A stretch of 64,000 nt of DNA, taken from contig CM070874.1 in assembly GCA_036365515.1 (NCBI GenBank), positions 110,533,235-110,597,234 of the forward strand, read 5' to 3'. Made by a program: the position numbers and the translations under genes. This stretch comes from Torymus aiolomorphi. Lineage: Eukaryota; Arthropoda; Insecta; Hymenoptera; Torymidae. The notes under the pieces were generated by a model. The model was not told the origin of the DNA, made no database searches, and saw only the letters and a list, made by a program, of their open reading frames with translations. This document shows positions 37,272 to 48,303 of this stretch, piece after piece (position 1 is the stretch's first letter; each line of letters opens with the position of its first letter).

Positions 37272-38000
37272 CTCTCTCTTTCGCCCTCTGTAGGTACTAG
37301 ATCTTTTTTCTCAACTTTTTTATTGATAATTTTTGCAGTTTTTTTTTTATTGCATTAAGCGGACGAACTTGCTCTCAACTAAACGTAGTATTTTATGAAT
37401 TTGTAGGAAATTACGATCTCGTTAAAATTAAATGTTGGCGAAGATATTGTATTTTTGCATGATTTTTGTACTCTAATGACTCTTTACGAATGGGTAATTT
37501 AATTTTTAATAGATCTCGTCAGATGCATTTTGAAAATAAAATGTAATAGCGATTTGACCCGATGTAAGCACCCGATATTTCCATTTCGTTGCGGCTAATA
37601 TATAAGCTTCCACGAGCAATGGAAGTTATAACAGCACTAATGCCATATAACTAACAATAAACTAGCGAGCAGCCGCAAAATGACTTTCTTCCATGTAAAA
37701 TTCTTACCGTCCATAAAGCTTACACGAAGGTGAATTTTTATCTCTAGTCGATTGAACTATAAGCATTAAGGATTGCAAAAGAAATTCAGATTTTCGTAAT
37801 AGCCTTTGCATAACGTCTCGAATTATACTACATAAAGCCTCATAATGCACTTCTCGTGTGTTTGCGGGTTCTAAGTAGGTTGTGGGTAGAGTGTAGAGGT
37901 AAAAGTGATTTTCTTACGTGTGGCAACAACGGGTTAGCGCTGCTTTAAGATCATTTTCTGGTACGTTATCAGCCATATATTACACGGGGACCTTGGCGTG
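36766..38000. promoter_or_regulatory. CpG-rich island 20 with skew switch and CT tract
   Basis: Left flank (36,770-36,925) is strongly A/C-rich, and the core (36,930-37,200) turns purine- and CpG-rich. A CT microsatellite fills 37,231-37,280. From 37,855 to 37,950 the + strand is G/T-rich (GTTGTGGGTAGAGTGTAGAGG). This is the last island before the repeat-rich half. Confidence 0.36.
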
Positions 38001-38540
38001 AGTTCATGTCTAAACACCAAATAAACAACTTGAAAGTTTATCTTTGCAAGAAAATGAAGGCATCAAAGGTGAAACATGATTGGCTATTTATGTAAATTTA
38101 TAATTTTATAGGTTATTATTTTGATATAAACGTGAATGACGTTAAAGTTTTCTAAGGTTTCGCGATTGATAATTGGATAATTCATATTTTTACAGTATTA
38201 CAAAGAAGGGGGCGGTGGACACACTTTTTATATTTTAGTTTATCTTATAAAATCTGCGTTGCATTAAAAAATTAAACATTAATTTTTAAAGTGGTTTCCT
38301 TGAGAAGTACTCCCACTTTCTCAACTTCTAAAATAAAAAGTCTTATTAAAATGAGTAACTTTTTGTAAAATTTATTTTGTGCCAATTATGAATAGCATCC
38401 GATTTCAATAAAAACACATATTTATTTTCAGTTTCGCAATAATTGATACATATATTTTAACTTACTTGTATTGTAACATATAAAAACTTTAAAGTACTTT
38501 CTATTTTTCTTTTATAGATTTACAATAAATTTTCTAGGAT
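38001..38540. other. AT-rich spacer, no gene seen
   Basis: AT-rich, no recognised feature. Confidence 0.5.
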
Positions 38541-38544
38541 AAAA

Positions 38545-38640
38545 TAGTACATTATGTAACAAGAGACTGAAGTCGCAGATTATTCCCGCGGGTGAGTTCA
38601 CTGCTCGAGCGAGCGTAGCGAAGCGAGGGCAGTGAATCAA
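38545..38640. mobile_element. Hairpin MITE, TAGTA family, copy 2 (truncated)
   Basis: Begins TAGTACATTATGTAACAAGAG like copy 1 and contains a CGAAGCGAGG-type apex (around 38,615-38,631) flanked by TTCACTGC and GCAGTGAA arms. The expected right terminal arm is missing. Confidence 0.55.
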
Positions 38641-39870
38641 ATTAATAAATGTGACTTTCCTAAGCAAATAATATTATTGATAATTTTGTAATAAACAATT
38701 GAGCATTATAATTAATATAAGGTAATAATGACATATTTTTCTCATCCATTAGAAAATTCTGTCTATATTGAATTTTTTTACCGAAGCATTAAAAATGATG
38801 AATATGCTTAATTAGTTTAATAGATATTTAATTTATTATATTATATCAAACGTTTAAACGTTCGCGTCACAAGTCAGCTCAGTGCCACTGCGTAGGCGCA
38901 CCGGACCACCTCGCGTCTACCGCTCGTAACCGCTAGGTGGCGTAAACAATCCCGCACGTGAAAAAACATTTTCCACGGCATAAAGAGTCTTCAAACGTTG
39001 TAGCAGCATCGCTTTTTGGCTAAGAGATCGAAGTATATGAAAAGTGCTATTGGAACGCCTGAATGCAGGGAATCCTTTGGCACTTATACAATCACAAATC
39101 ATTAAAAAATAGTTTTTAATTATTACTGACCGAGAAAATTTGAGGAAGCTAAGTGCCAATCTTGAAAAGTTTTAGTACTGCGAGTATCCCATTAGTAAAA
39201 GAAGAACCCTAACTTAAGGACACTCACCGGCTGAAAACAACTTTTTGCATGAAAATTCATATAATAACTATAATAGTTCTGATAAATAAACAATGCCTTT
39301 TATACAATACTAAGATATATGATATGATAGAAAAACAATTTTAAAATAAAATTTGTAATGTTACTAGCATAAACATTTCTCCTTAAAGAAAAGACATTTT
39401 AATTTTCTATGGAAATTTTTATTTTTACAATGCTTCATCGATATAAATGACATTCTTCGACTAGGCATTGACCTGATTACTACTTTAGTCTTCTTGTAAT
39501 AGCTCCCAGGTGCTCTCCCAAGATCGAACAGAACTTGCGCTATTTTGCAAAACAGTGACAATGGTTTGGCTGCGCGTCTAAGAAAGTTTACTGGTAAACA
39601 AAAGTTTCATTTATTTCTTTAATATTAGTGATTTTCAAAAATTTTCTAAGATTTTAAATTTCTATTTTTCAAACTTCCATACCTTTTCTCTTAACAGTTC
39701 ATGCTAGTAATTGAAATTTACTTGCTAAAGTTACAAAAATGTCACTCATGTTATACCTGAACGAGAGTGCGAGTGGCTTCGTATTTATTGGTTTGTCCAA
39801 AAATCTTGATACTTCGAAATATTTTCATAACGCACACCATTTTATTTTTAGTGGTTTTTACCGATTACAA
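38641..39870. other. Mixed AT-rich DNA, no gene seen
   Basis: A small GC-rich patch (38,860-38,960) lies in AT-rich sequence. Minus-strand frames at 38,917-39,159 and 39,364-39,561 show no recognisable domain. Confidence 0.4.
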
Positions 39871-39875
39871 ACGAA

Positions 39876-40339
39876 ATGTGCATTGTGAGAGGAAACGCTC
39901 CGATCAATAATAATTCGACCGACATAAGTATTACGGAGATGGAGGCTGCTCCATCCACGGCCACAAGCCCGGTCCCCTCGACGTCGATCGAGATGTGTTA
40001 GAGGATGGATATGTGGAGAAAGTGACGATCTGTTGGACGCCTGAAAGCGACTTTGATCGCGAGTACCGACAGACGCTTAACGCCTTGGAGGTCGATGCGG
40101 TGACAGAGCACTGCACCGGTAAGGGTCCCTTTTTTAATGTTTATTTTGGGCAAGTTTAACCAATATACCACACCGATTTGCCGTTGATAGTTTAATTTAA
40201 TTAAGACTGTATTATTACAGTTATTACCGCAGAAAGGCACAGACAGAAGAGGGAGCGCCGTGTGAGGCGTAAAAAGCAACATCAGCATAAGATGAAAAAC
40301 CGCTGCCAATTCATTGGCCCGTGGCTTCCTCAAACTTAA
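39876..40339 (+). pseudogene. Two-exon small coding-like locus, frame broken near 40,000
   Basis: Unknown product, coding-like. From 39,914 to 40,118 the frame containing DGYVEKVTICWTPESDFDRE is open. It meets GTAAGG at 40,119 and resumes after TTATTACAG at 40,221 in the correct phase (G|TT). Exon 2 then encodes a basic segment (ERHRQKRERRVRRKKQHQHK), then CQFIGPWLPQT and a stop at 40,337-40,339. Correct phase across a 102 bp GT-AG intron argues that this is or was a real gene. An upstream ATG frame from 39,876 (Ser/Thr/Pro-rich, acidic) overlaps but ends at TAG 39,999, so a single frameshift separates it from the downstream frame. The product would have an acidic N-terminus and a basic C-terminus. 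The last codons coincide with the start of a repeat (GCTTCCTCAAACTTAA, from 40,325), so the true C-terminus may be lost. Family not recognised. Confidence 0.45.
40119..40220 (+). other. Predicted 102 bp GT-AG intron
   Basis: Donor CCG|GTAAGG and acceptor TATTATTACAG|TT join two coding-like segments in phase 1. The intron is T- and A-rich, unlike the more GC-rich exons. Confidence 0.5.
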
Positions 40340-41865
40340 TTTTCTTATTCCTTTAATGAATTTTTAATAACAAAATTTATAATTTTTGCAACAATTTATG
40401 ACATAATAATAATTAAATTCATTTATGAAGATTAAAAAGTATCAATTTCTGAATTATGTATAAAATATGAATAAAATAATAGGTATGATTTTCTTTTAAA
40501 TTATGTGTGAAAAATAAATAAAATAATTGATTGTAATATTATCGTCAAAACCTTTTAAAATTCCTAAATAGCCTTTACTTCAAATTATATTTTCTTTGTG
40601 AAATTTCACACATAGGGTACTTGTCTCTAGTAGTATGCCTGTCCGTATTTGTGTGCTCTTTCTGGAATTTCCGATGTAAGAAAAAGGTTCTAACCTTAAA
40701 AATAATAAAAGGCTATTACAAAACAAAAGCAGGTACACAACGCGCACGCATAGCGCATAGCGCATGTCATTTCCATTTTTTAGTATACATAAATGCGTTC
40801 TCGAATAATTACGATTTTAAAAGAGGGCTAAAATAGTTTTAACCACAAATATCTTTGAAATTCATAAACGAATTCTTTTACCCTAAGAACTCTTCTAATA
40901 AATAATATACAAACTCTACATCTCCACCAAATTTCAAAGACATTGAAACAATTTTAATGTAGTTATATTCTGCGACAACAAAGTCATTTTCAAAAATACT
41001 AAAATTTTAAATATCAAACATCTCAAAAAATAACCATATAATCTGGATGAAATTTTACACAGGTATTGCCTATATCGCATACAAAATAGTCTATAAATTT
41101 CACGCTGATACATGAAGTCGTCATTGAGAAATTACGATTTTGAAAAAAATCGTAAAAGAATTTTAAACTTAAATATCTCTAAAAATCATGAGACAATTCT
41201 TTTACCCAAAGGACTTATACGATAATATATAGACTCTACATCTCCACAAAATTTCAACATGATAAACCAATTTTTGTTTTCTCTAGTTATCATGCGACAA
41301 AGAAAATAACTTTGTAAAATATGAAAATTTTCAAAATCAAATATTTATGAAATTTCTGGACTAATCATTTGGCCCGAGAGCTATCCAAAATCTACCTCTA
41401 CAAGGAATTTCAAAGCGATTAAGTCAATTTTACTCCCGTAATCGTTGGACATACAAAATTCATTTTTTTCACATTTCAATTTTTTTCTCAAAAACTGGCC
41501 GACAAAATGAATTCAAATTTTTAGAGATTATAGCTATTTAGATTCTGCATTATCATGATTTTTCTCAAGAAAATTGACCGTTTAGTTTAGGAGTTATAAG
41601 CTTTAAAAAAACACCTTTTTGTTAATAACAAAAGAACCGTGATAGCTAGAGAAATGTTTTTTTTTAAAGAAAATATAGGTATTTTAATGCTCTTTCAAAT
41701 GCTATCCATTCGATTCAAATATCTCGATCTTATCATTAAAAAAGGCAAAAATCAATTTTCAGAAAGTCGATAATTTGAAATAAAACAAAAACGCATCGCC
41801 GAATCAAAAAACGAATTTTCGACCCGCCACCACACAAAAAAAAAGAGTAGAAGCTGAGATCCAGG

Positions 41866-41901
<36 letters not shown>

Positions 41902-42088
41902 GATACACACACACACACACTCACACACACACACACAAACACAAACACACACACACGTACACACATATCCATACAGACATTTTTGAAAAATCATGTATTT
42001 TGATTCCTAACACCACAAATAACAATTATAACATGTTTTTATAATAACACAAAAAATTACTACCACAAATCTTCCTCTAGGAGGAAGC
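40325..42088. mobile_element. Non-autonomous repeat, GCTTCCTC family, copy 1
   Basis: Starts GCTTCCTCAAACTTAAT and ends in a short terminal hairpin (CTTCCTCTAGGAGGAAG). It contains an internal CA microsatellite and degenerate inner repeats of a CTCTACATCTCCACCAAATT block (40,915 and 41,235). The copy at 52,829-54,299 shares the start, the CATCTCTGCCAAATTTCA block, the AAATATAGGTA block, the CA tract and the terminal hairpin. No transposase was seen. The terminal hairpin and internal microsatellite resemble rolling-circle (Helentron/DINE-like) non-autonomous elements, but this is only a resemblance. Confidence 0.5.
41869..41956. repeat. (CA)n microsatellite inside the repeat
   Basis: Interrupted CA tract. 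Cysteine-valine frames on the minus strand across it are artefacts. Confidence 0.95.
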
Positions 42089-42620
42089 AAAACTTCGGAA
42101 GTCGACTAACATGCTCGTAGCAAATGTATACCGCCGGTCATGGGACGCTTTAAGGGCTGCAATAGAAGCAAGTCTTAGGGAGCACGTCGTCTTCCCTAAT
42201 TCACCACCCTCGCCATCACTGCTGACGCCGCTGCAGGCAACTCCTCGTCGGAAGAGTCGCCGACGATTGCAGTAGAGAAGATGCCAGTGCCAATTGATTC
42301 GTCTACTTATGTACTCACAGTGCTTCTTATACGGAACGAGAGTCATAGTCGGTACGTAGAAGCTGGGGGAGTAGATGGTTTTCCTTATATGGATACGGCG
42401 GATAGCAACACGTCCCCCACCGATAGCTCGGACATCTTCGAATCAGTCACCGACATCGACGACAGCCGCGGGTTCGACACCAAAAGCGCGGATGAAATAG
42501 CAAATTTGGCTGGTGATTAGTATGAAATTTCTACTGCTGACAGCCACGGCCACCACGGTACTGGCAATCCAAAGTGGAAGCGTAGGAGGATGTCACCTGA
42601 CAAAAGAAGCAGCTGAAGAA
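42086..42620 (+). pseudogene. Coding-like block to the right of the repeat
   Basis: GC-richer than its surroundings. One frame from about 42,083 reads KSTNMLVANVYRRSWDALRA, then a Pro/Ser-rich stretch, and ends with basic residues (RRKSRRRLQ) at a TAG near 42,273. A second frame, from 42,281 to 42,520, is acidic and Ser/Thr/Asp-rich (DTADSNTSPTDSSDIFESVT) and is followed by a short basic segment. Alternating acidic and basic low-homology segments resemble the locus at 39.9-40.3 kb. The two blocks may be halves of one gene parted by the intervening repeat, but I could not make the frames join. No family recognised. Confidence 0.35.
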
Positions 42621-43140
42621 AACAAACGTATCTTCTTCATAAAACGTACATAAAGCAGACAAACAGGGCAGTTACCCCTATCTGCCTTTATCAAGGAGTG
42701 CGGGAGCGCTCCGAAAGCTGTTCGAAGTATCTGTCCAAGCCTCAGGGTCGACCGTGCTTCACATACATTGAAATGGATCTGTGAGAATTTCACTAATTTT
42801 TTACGGCTTTGAATTATGTTTTTTAATATATATATATATATATATATATCAATGGATAGCTGCTTTGATATACTACATGTATAAAAAATTCCAATTAAAA
42901 ATATACCGCCGTTTTCAAGTTATATTAAGGTAAACCAGCGTGCCTTCGGCACGCCATCCCCCCCGCCCCCACACACACCTGTTCCTCGCTTCGCTCGTCG
43001 CCCGCCCCCTCCCTATGTAAAAACTGCGTTTTTACATAATAGGCACGACCGCAATACTCAGGAGAACCTTGTATTTTTATAAAAGCGAAAATTGCAACAC
43101 TTCCGATATTTATAATAAAAAAAAAAATTAAATATATAAT
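42621..43140. other. Mixed sequence with small hairpins
   Basis: Includes a (TA)n tract (42,827-42,849), the hairpin CGTGCC-TTC-GGCACG (42,939-42,953) and the hairpin ATGTAAAAA/TTTTTACAT (43,015-43,038). A C-rich stretch with CTCGCTTCGCTCG lies between them. No gene was seen. Confidence 0.45.
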
Positions 43141-43612
43141 AATAATAAAAAACTAGCTGCTCACGGACTCACGGGTGTTCCTAACTACATATACCTATAC
43201 AATCTCAATTACAAAAAAATACTTGCGCACATATGCATATATATACACTAATACCGCGAAAAGGAGAAAAACAGAAGGAGAATGCTCAATACTGATGCAT
43301 TCGGCAACGGCAATCTGGCTTAGCCCTGCGACCTGCGTGCATGAATACTTATACTGCAGCAGTCGTAACGGCTACGCTAGGTACCTCGGCTCACGGTCGT
43401 ACACACTTTCCGGACCTATGTATACTACCGTGCTTCAGCTAGGCTGCGTTCGCACACCAAGAACAGCGGAAAAACACATGCGACTTGTGCGACCGCGAGG
43501 TATAAGATATATCTATATATATGATCGCGCGCGCTTTCTGCTACTGCTGAGTAGTGCGGCGTGCCGTCAGCCGTGGCGCACATGTATCCATGGTGTGTGT
43601 TGTCTCTTATTC
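43141..43612. other. GC-intermediate block, unassigned
   Basis: About 50% GC with a 148-codon + frame (43,175-43,621) that shows no recognisable domain. It ends where a direct repeat begins. Confidence 0.3.
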
Positions 43613-43613
43613 T

Positions 43614-43720
43614 CTTTATAATAAAATATTCCAATGAGAGAAAGCCTTTGACTATTAACACTCTTTTCAACAATCTACAACAGTGAAAACTATTCTTTTG
43701 TTTATACCTATTCCCTTTAT
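43614..43720. repeat. Direct repeat, left copy (partner 44,275-44,382)
   Basis: About 107 bp (CTTTATAATAAAATATTC through TTTATACCTATTCCCTTTAT) recurs at 44,275-44,382 with few changes. The copies bracket a minisatellite, so the block may be a local duplication. Confidence 0.8.
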
Positions 43721-43804
43721 ATTACAAATAATCGTTTAAGGAATAGCTTAAGGGAGTTCTCTCGATTTTGAATCAGAACAAAATTTAAAGAACTGGTTAG
43801 TACC

Positions 43805-44165
43805 TCTGTCTCTTCGACTCTGTCTCAATGTCTCTGTCTCTCCAACTCTGTCTTTACGTCTCTGTCTCTATGCATTTGTCTCTATGCGTCTGTCTCTACG
43901 TCTCTGTCTCTTTGTCTCAACCTCCACGTATCCATCTCCACGTCTCTGTCTCTCCGACTCTGCCTCTATGTCTCTGTCTCTTCGACTCTGTCTTTACGTC
44001 TCTTTCTCTATGCATTTGTCTCTACGCGTCTACCTCTACGTCTCTGTCTCTTCGTCTTTGCCTCTATGTCTCTGTCTCTCCGACTCGGTCTCTATGACTT
44101 TGTTTCTGCTGGCCTGACTCTACGTCTCTGTCTCTACGTCTCTGTCTCTTCGAATCTGTCCTTAC
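43805..44165. repeat. CTCTGTCTCTACGT-type minisatellite
   Basis: Variable units of about 12-18 bases built from CTCTGTCTCT plus ACG/TCG/ATG variants. Leucine-serine-cysteine frames across it are artefacts. Confidence 0.9.
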
Positions 44166-44274
44166 GTACCTATTCCCTTTATTAAAAGAAATATATCAAA
44201 ATATAAATCAAACGCGTCTATGAATAGTAGCTCCATGGTGACGTGGAAAACTATTCTTTTGCTTATGCTTATTG

Positions 44275-44382
44275 CCTTTATAATAAAATATTCTAGTGAG
44301 AGGAAGCCTTTGACTATTAACACTCTTTTGAACAATCTATAAAAGTGAAAACTATTCTTTTGTTTATACCTATTCCCTTTAT
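44275..44382. repeat. Direct repeat, right copy (partner 43,614-43,720)
   Basis: Second copy of the duplicated segment flanking the minisatellite. Confidence 0.8.
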
Positions 44383-44392
44383 TAAAAGAAAA

Positions 44393-44553
44393 TTGAGGGG
44401 AACGATGTTGTCAATTGAGGGGGTGAATTGAGGGGGGGAATTGAGGGGGGGGCGAGAGGGGAATTGAGGGGCCTTTGGAGAGTCTAAAACTCATATAGGG
44501 ACGTATTTTAACGATGTTTTGAGGGGGTGAGGGGGGATAGTGAGGGGGTTGAG

Positions 44554-44556
<3 letters not shown>
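44393..44556. repeat. G-rich GAGGGG repeat (quadruplex-prone)
   Basis: Repeated runs of four to eight G (AATTGAGGGGGG units) on the + strand, directly left of a TA tract. Four or more G-runs lie within short distances, which is compatible with G-quadruplex formation. Confidence 0.8.

Positions 44557-44622
<66 letters not shown>
44557..44622. repeat. (TA)n microsatellite
   Basis: Uninterrupted TA alternation between a G-rich and a C-rich tract. Confidence 0.97.
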
Positions 44623-44624
<2 letters not shown>

Positions 44625-44663
44625 TCCTATATTATATAGTTGTAAGGGCAAAAATGGGTACCT

Positions 44664-44912
44664 ACCCCTCCACCCCCTCCATCCCTCCACCCCCTCCATC
44701 CCTCCACCCCCCACCCCTCCACTCCTCTCCACCATCTCTCCACTCCCCTCCACCCCCTCCACCACCCTCCACCACCCCACCACTTTTTACCGTTAAATTC
44801 TTTCAAATTTTACGTTATTTTGAAGGGCGTCTGCCCCTCCACTCCCCCCACTCCCCCTCCACACCCCCTCTACCTACCCCTCCACATACCCCTCCACCTA
44901 CCCCACTACAAC
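44664..44912. repeat. CCCCTCCA minisatellite
   Basis: Units such as CCCTCCATCCCTCCACCCC, in two blocks (44,664-44,780 and 44,836-44,912). Proline-rich frames here are artefacts. Confidence 0.9.
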
Positions 44913-44924
44913 TAATCTCTTATA

Positions 44925-45475
44925 GATATGTTGCTGAAAATTGTATGTACGGGATTTCTAGATTGGATGATTACGAATCTGATTTTCTCGACTCAGATTT
45001 TCAGAATTCCAAATTGCCAATCGATAATGGCTGTTACATATTGAAATATTACTGGATTTTGCTGAAAATTGTATATACGGGATTTCTGGATTCGATTATT
45101 ACGAATCTGAACTCAGATTTTAAAAATTGAAAATGGCTGCAAAATATTTAAATAATACTGGATTTTGCTAATAATTTTATGTAGGGGATTTGTAGATTAC
45201 GAATCTCAACTCAGATTTTCAGAATTCAAAATGGCGGATCTAAGATGTCGGACACAAATTGAAATATTATTGGATTTTGCTGAAAATTTTACTTCAAACT
45301 GGTGGACCTAAGATGACTAACAAAAATTGAAATTTTACTCGAGTTTGTTAAAAATTGTATATAGTGAGTTTCCGGATTCGCTGATTAGGAATTTGAACTC
45401 AGATTTTGTAAATATAAAATGGCGGCCAAAAATTGAAATATTACTGGATTTTATAATCAATAAGTTACAAATAAA
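44925..45475. repeat. Degenerate tandem repeat, period about 110-130 bp
   Basis: Units share the blocks TTGCTGAAAATTGTAT, ACGGGATTTCTGGATTCG, GATTACGAATCTGAACTCAG and AAAATGGCGG. Starts of the CGGGATTT block lie near 44,950, 45,077, 45,185 and 45,363. This is non-coding dispersed-repeat material. Confidence 0.75.
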
Positions 45476-45505
45476 ATCAGAGCTGACGTAATGAACTACA
45501 TATAT
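45431..45505. repeat. Left arm of inverted repeat, outer part
   Basis: Reverse complement of the right end of the arm at 49,340-49,626 (AATTGAAATATTACTGGATT through AACTACATATAT). The arm is interrupted here by the Penelope-like insertion and continues at 48,779. Confidence 0.85.
45494..45505. repeat. 12 bp target-site duplication, left copy
   Basis: AACTACATATAT occurs here and at 48,779-48,790, immediately flanking the Penelope-like element. The uninterrupted arm (49,340-49,626, read in reverse) holds this word once, which confirms the empty site. Confidence 0.85.
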
Positions 45506-45848
45506 TAGATTGTTAGTTGCATCTAATGGTAGTTTTCTTTATATTACTATATAGTTATCCTAATGGCTTATCTACCAGGTAATGTTTTTGTAAATAAAAA
45601 ACAACATTTGTCGTGTTTCGACGTTTCGGACACTTTTATTTGTGTCCCTCATCAGGATTCTATTCAAAAAAATTTTTTTTACATAAATTATTACAGGTAT
45701 GTTAAACGTAAATAACTAAATCACATTAAATATATATGAACAAAAATTTACAATGAGACAGTGTCAATCTAGTTACGCAGAGAACAATCCTCTCGTCAAT
45801 AACTAAATTTTACAAATTTCTCTCTTATATACTAACCTAATGTGTGTG
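45506..45848 (-). repeat. Penelope-like terminal repeat unit A (3' end of element)
   Basis: Shares its first ~170 bp with 48,304-48,475 in direct orientation, and nearly all its length with 48,476-48,778 in inverted orientation. Confidence 0.85.
45611..45660 (-). ncRNA. Hammerhead-like core in terminal unit A
   Basis: On the minus strand CTGATGA (45,649-45,655) is followed by a six-pair stem II (GGACAC/GTGTCC) and then GAAAC, the hammerhead core order. One G beside stem II is unpaired, and stems I and III cannot be closed cleanly by eye. Penelope-like elements are known to carry hammerhead motifs, so this is probably a degenerate copy. Confidence 0.5.
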
Positions 45849-46095
45849 TTCGAAAATATACTTTATCACAGATATAACTAATACATATAAATGGTGACGT
45901 GAATTAGAAATGGTGGGAGAGGCGTCGCTGACAGAGCTCGTAGACGGAGAGAGGTAACAGGGCGACACACACAAGAGGAGGTGGTGCTATCGATGTTTTC
46001 ATAAACGGACTAAGCCAACTTCCACGCTGTGTAGTCATACCTCCTACATGTGTGCGTTCCTGATACCTTTACAAAGTCATAGAACGGCAAGTACA

Positions 46096-48270
46096 TTATT
46101 TCGGAGATGAGAAATCGAAATTTTTAATAAACGTATTATATTCGTTAGGTAGCCTTGTAATTTCGAACTGTTTATTCATAAAATTTGATTGTGTGTGTAT
46201 AAAAAACGCCTCTGAAAAAAGCCTTTTTCCATTATTTATTTCATTGTCTAATATTTTTATATTTTCGAAATCTATTGTGTGATTTGTTTCATTAGTGTGC
46301 ATAAATAATCCGGAATTTTGATCTTCATCTTTATATTTTTTTGCGTGTTCTTTTGCTCTGACTTGTAGGCGTCTACTCGTTTGTCCGACATAAGAAGCGT
46401 TGCAATCGCGGCAATTGATCTTATATACGATATTGGCTTGATTCATTTTTTCTGTTTTATCTTTACCTAACTTTATAATATTATTTAACTTATTTGTAGT
46501 GCTATAGACAACCTTTGTACTAAATTGTTTAAAGAAGTTATGATTGAAAAATTCCAGTTCCTTAACATAAGGCAAGCTAATAATGGCTTTATTATTAACA
46601 GGTTCTGTTTGTTTAAAATTTGTTGTAAATTTTATCTTCCTTAAACGTTTTTTTATGTGAAAATCTTTTAACGGATAATCATTCAATCTTAACACCTTTT
46701 TTATAAATGGTATATTTTCGTTGTGGAAACTGTTATGCGATAATTTTATGGCTCTATCTACTAAGCAATATATAATAGCTATTTTATTAATATCAAAATC
46801 AGACGGGATAACAATGTCATTAATTTTTTCTCTTAATGTTAAACTATTTTCAACATGTGACACAGCCGGTTTTAAATTATTTTGTAGGAATTTTGCGAAA
46901 AACTTTGAAAGGTTATATGTAGGTGAATTTACTGTGGATATGATTGGCCTGACTGGAAAACTGGTTTTGTGAATTTTAATTAGACCCTATGCTTTTGAAA
47001 TACTAAATTTCTGTAAAATTGCGGGTAACTTTTTTCCGTTTCCAGTAAAATCCATCTTATTGAGTCGTTTGATTAATTCATTAGATTTCCTTTCTAAGCT
47101 TGGTAACGGATTTTTATTTATTTCTGTATAGTATTTTTTATCTTTAAATAAATTTTCAGTTTTTTCTAAGTACACTGATTTTTGTATAATTACAGTAGCA
47201 TTGCCCTTGTCAGCTCTTGTAATCAAAATACCAGGGTTCTTTTTTATAAAAGTTTTAGTTTTTTCAAGGTCTATTTTAAATTTTTTATCAATATGTGACG
47301 TACTAGATATTTTTGTATTATGAACTTTTTGTATGGTGTTTAAGAAAGTACCTCATATTTTTGATTTCTTGTTGTCCGTAATATAGCAATTTATGTGAGC
47401 TTCAAAATTCTTTAAATATTGCAAAGTTAATTTTTTATTGAATGTGTCGTTAAAATTGAATTTTTCTCCTAATTTTAAAATGTCAATAACATATGTCGGG
47501 AGTTGAATTCCCGACACGTTCACGCACCATTTCTCATATTTATTATCTGTGATATTCGGTTCAACACCCTGTATGTTTTGATTAGGGTGGTTGACCCTAC
47601 CTATGTTCTCACGTTCTAAGTCTATGTATCTGTCTTTATTAATTCTTTCATTATATTTCTTGAAAAATGCGGTAACAAATTTTTTCTCTAATTTTTTTCG
47701 CAATGGACTTATAATAAATTGCAGTTTGGTCGTATAATAATCAAAAAACAGTAACATAATGCTTTTTCCTACAGAATTTTCTAATAAAGTGGTTATTTTT
47801 TTAATATTTCTTTTTATATGAAATAAACGAGTATGTAAATCAATAATTTCGATATTAAGTAATTGGAACCTTATTTTATCAGTTAATGCTTCTTGTTTGA
47901 GTTTACATCTCCTAGAGAACATATGGGTTTTTCCAAAATTTTTAGTTATATTATCTAAGTGATTTGGAACTACACGATAAAATCTACATTTTGCTAAAAA
48001 TTTTTTTCTTTCCATATAACATTTCTCCTTGTGTAAAAACGTTGTTAAATTTTGAAAAGATTTTTTTGCCTCAAAACCAAAACTTCTGAATATCAGATAT
48101 AAAATAAAATTCAAGTTAATGTCTTTTCTCGTTTCTAAATAATGCGATAGTTTTTCTTTACTTGTTTCGTGTTGGTTTAACATACGTGTATGCGTGTTGA
48201 TTCGATGTTCGGGAATCACTGCAGTCTCCATGGTGTAGTTTGATGTACTTGGAGCTGGTCTTTGGAACAA
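46096..48270 (-). pseudogene. Penelope-like RT/GIY-YIG polyprotein, two nonsense codons and in-frame RT-core deletion
   Basis: One reading frame runs from about 48,270 (or the internal ATG at 48,232) to the stop at 46,096. The first ~305 codons form the poorly conserved N-terminal region. A TGA at 47,353-47,355 follows, then RT entry motifs (ITRADKGNATVII at about 47,226-47,180), a TAG at 46,987-46,989 where related elements have a sense codon, then GLIKIHK, PVRPIIS and SPTYNLSKF. At about 46,790 the frame jumps from the conserved IPSDF motif to KIAIIYCLVDRAI, which normally lies after the RT palm. The catalytic core, including the acidic metal-binding motif, is therefore missing without loss of frame. 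The C-terminus keeps the GIY-YIG endonuclease (NIVYKINCRDC, SYVGQTSRRLQVRAKEH) with its Cys pair, the YVG half-motif and the conserved Arg. All segments lie in the same frame, so there were only substitutions and one deletion of a multiple of three. Confidence 0.85.
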
Positions 48271-48303
48271 CGTACTTTTTTCAGCCAGACGTTGAATTAA
48301 TTA

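Noticed and set aside
43828..44117. Cysteine/leucine/serine-rich + frames
   Set aside because: Translations of the CTCTGTCTCT minisatellite.
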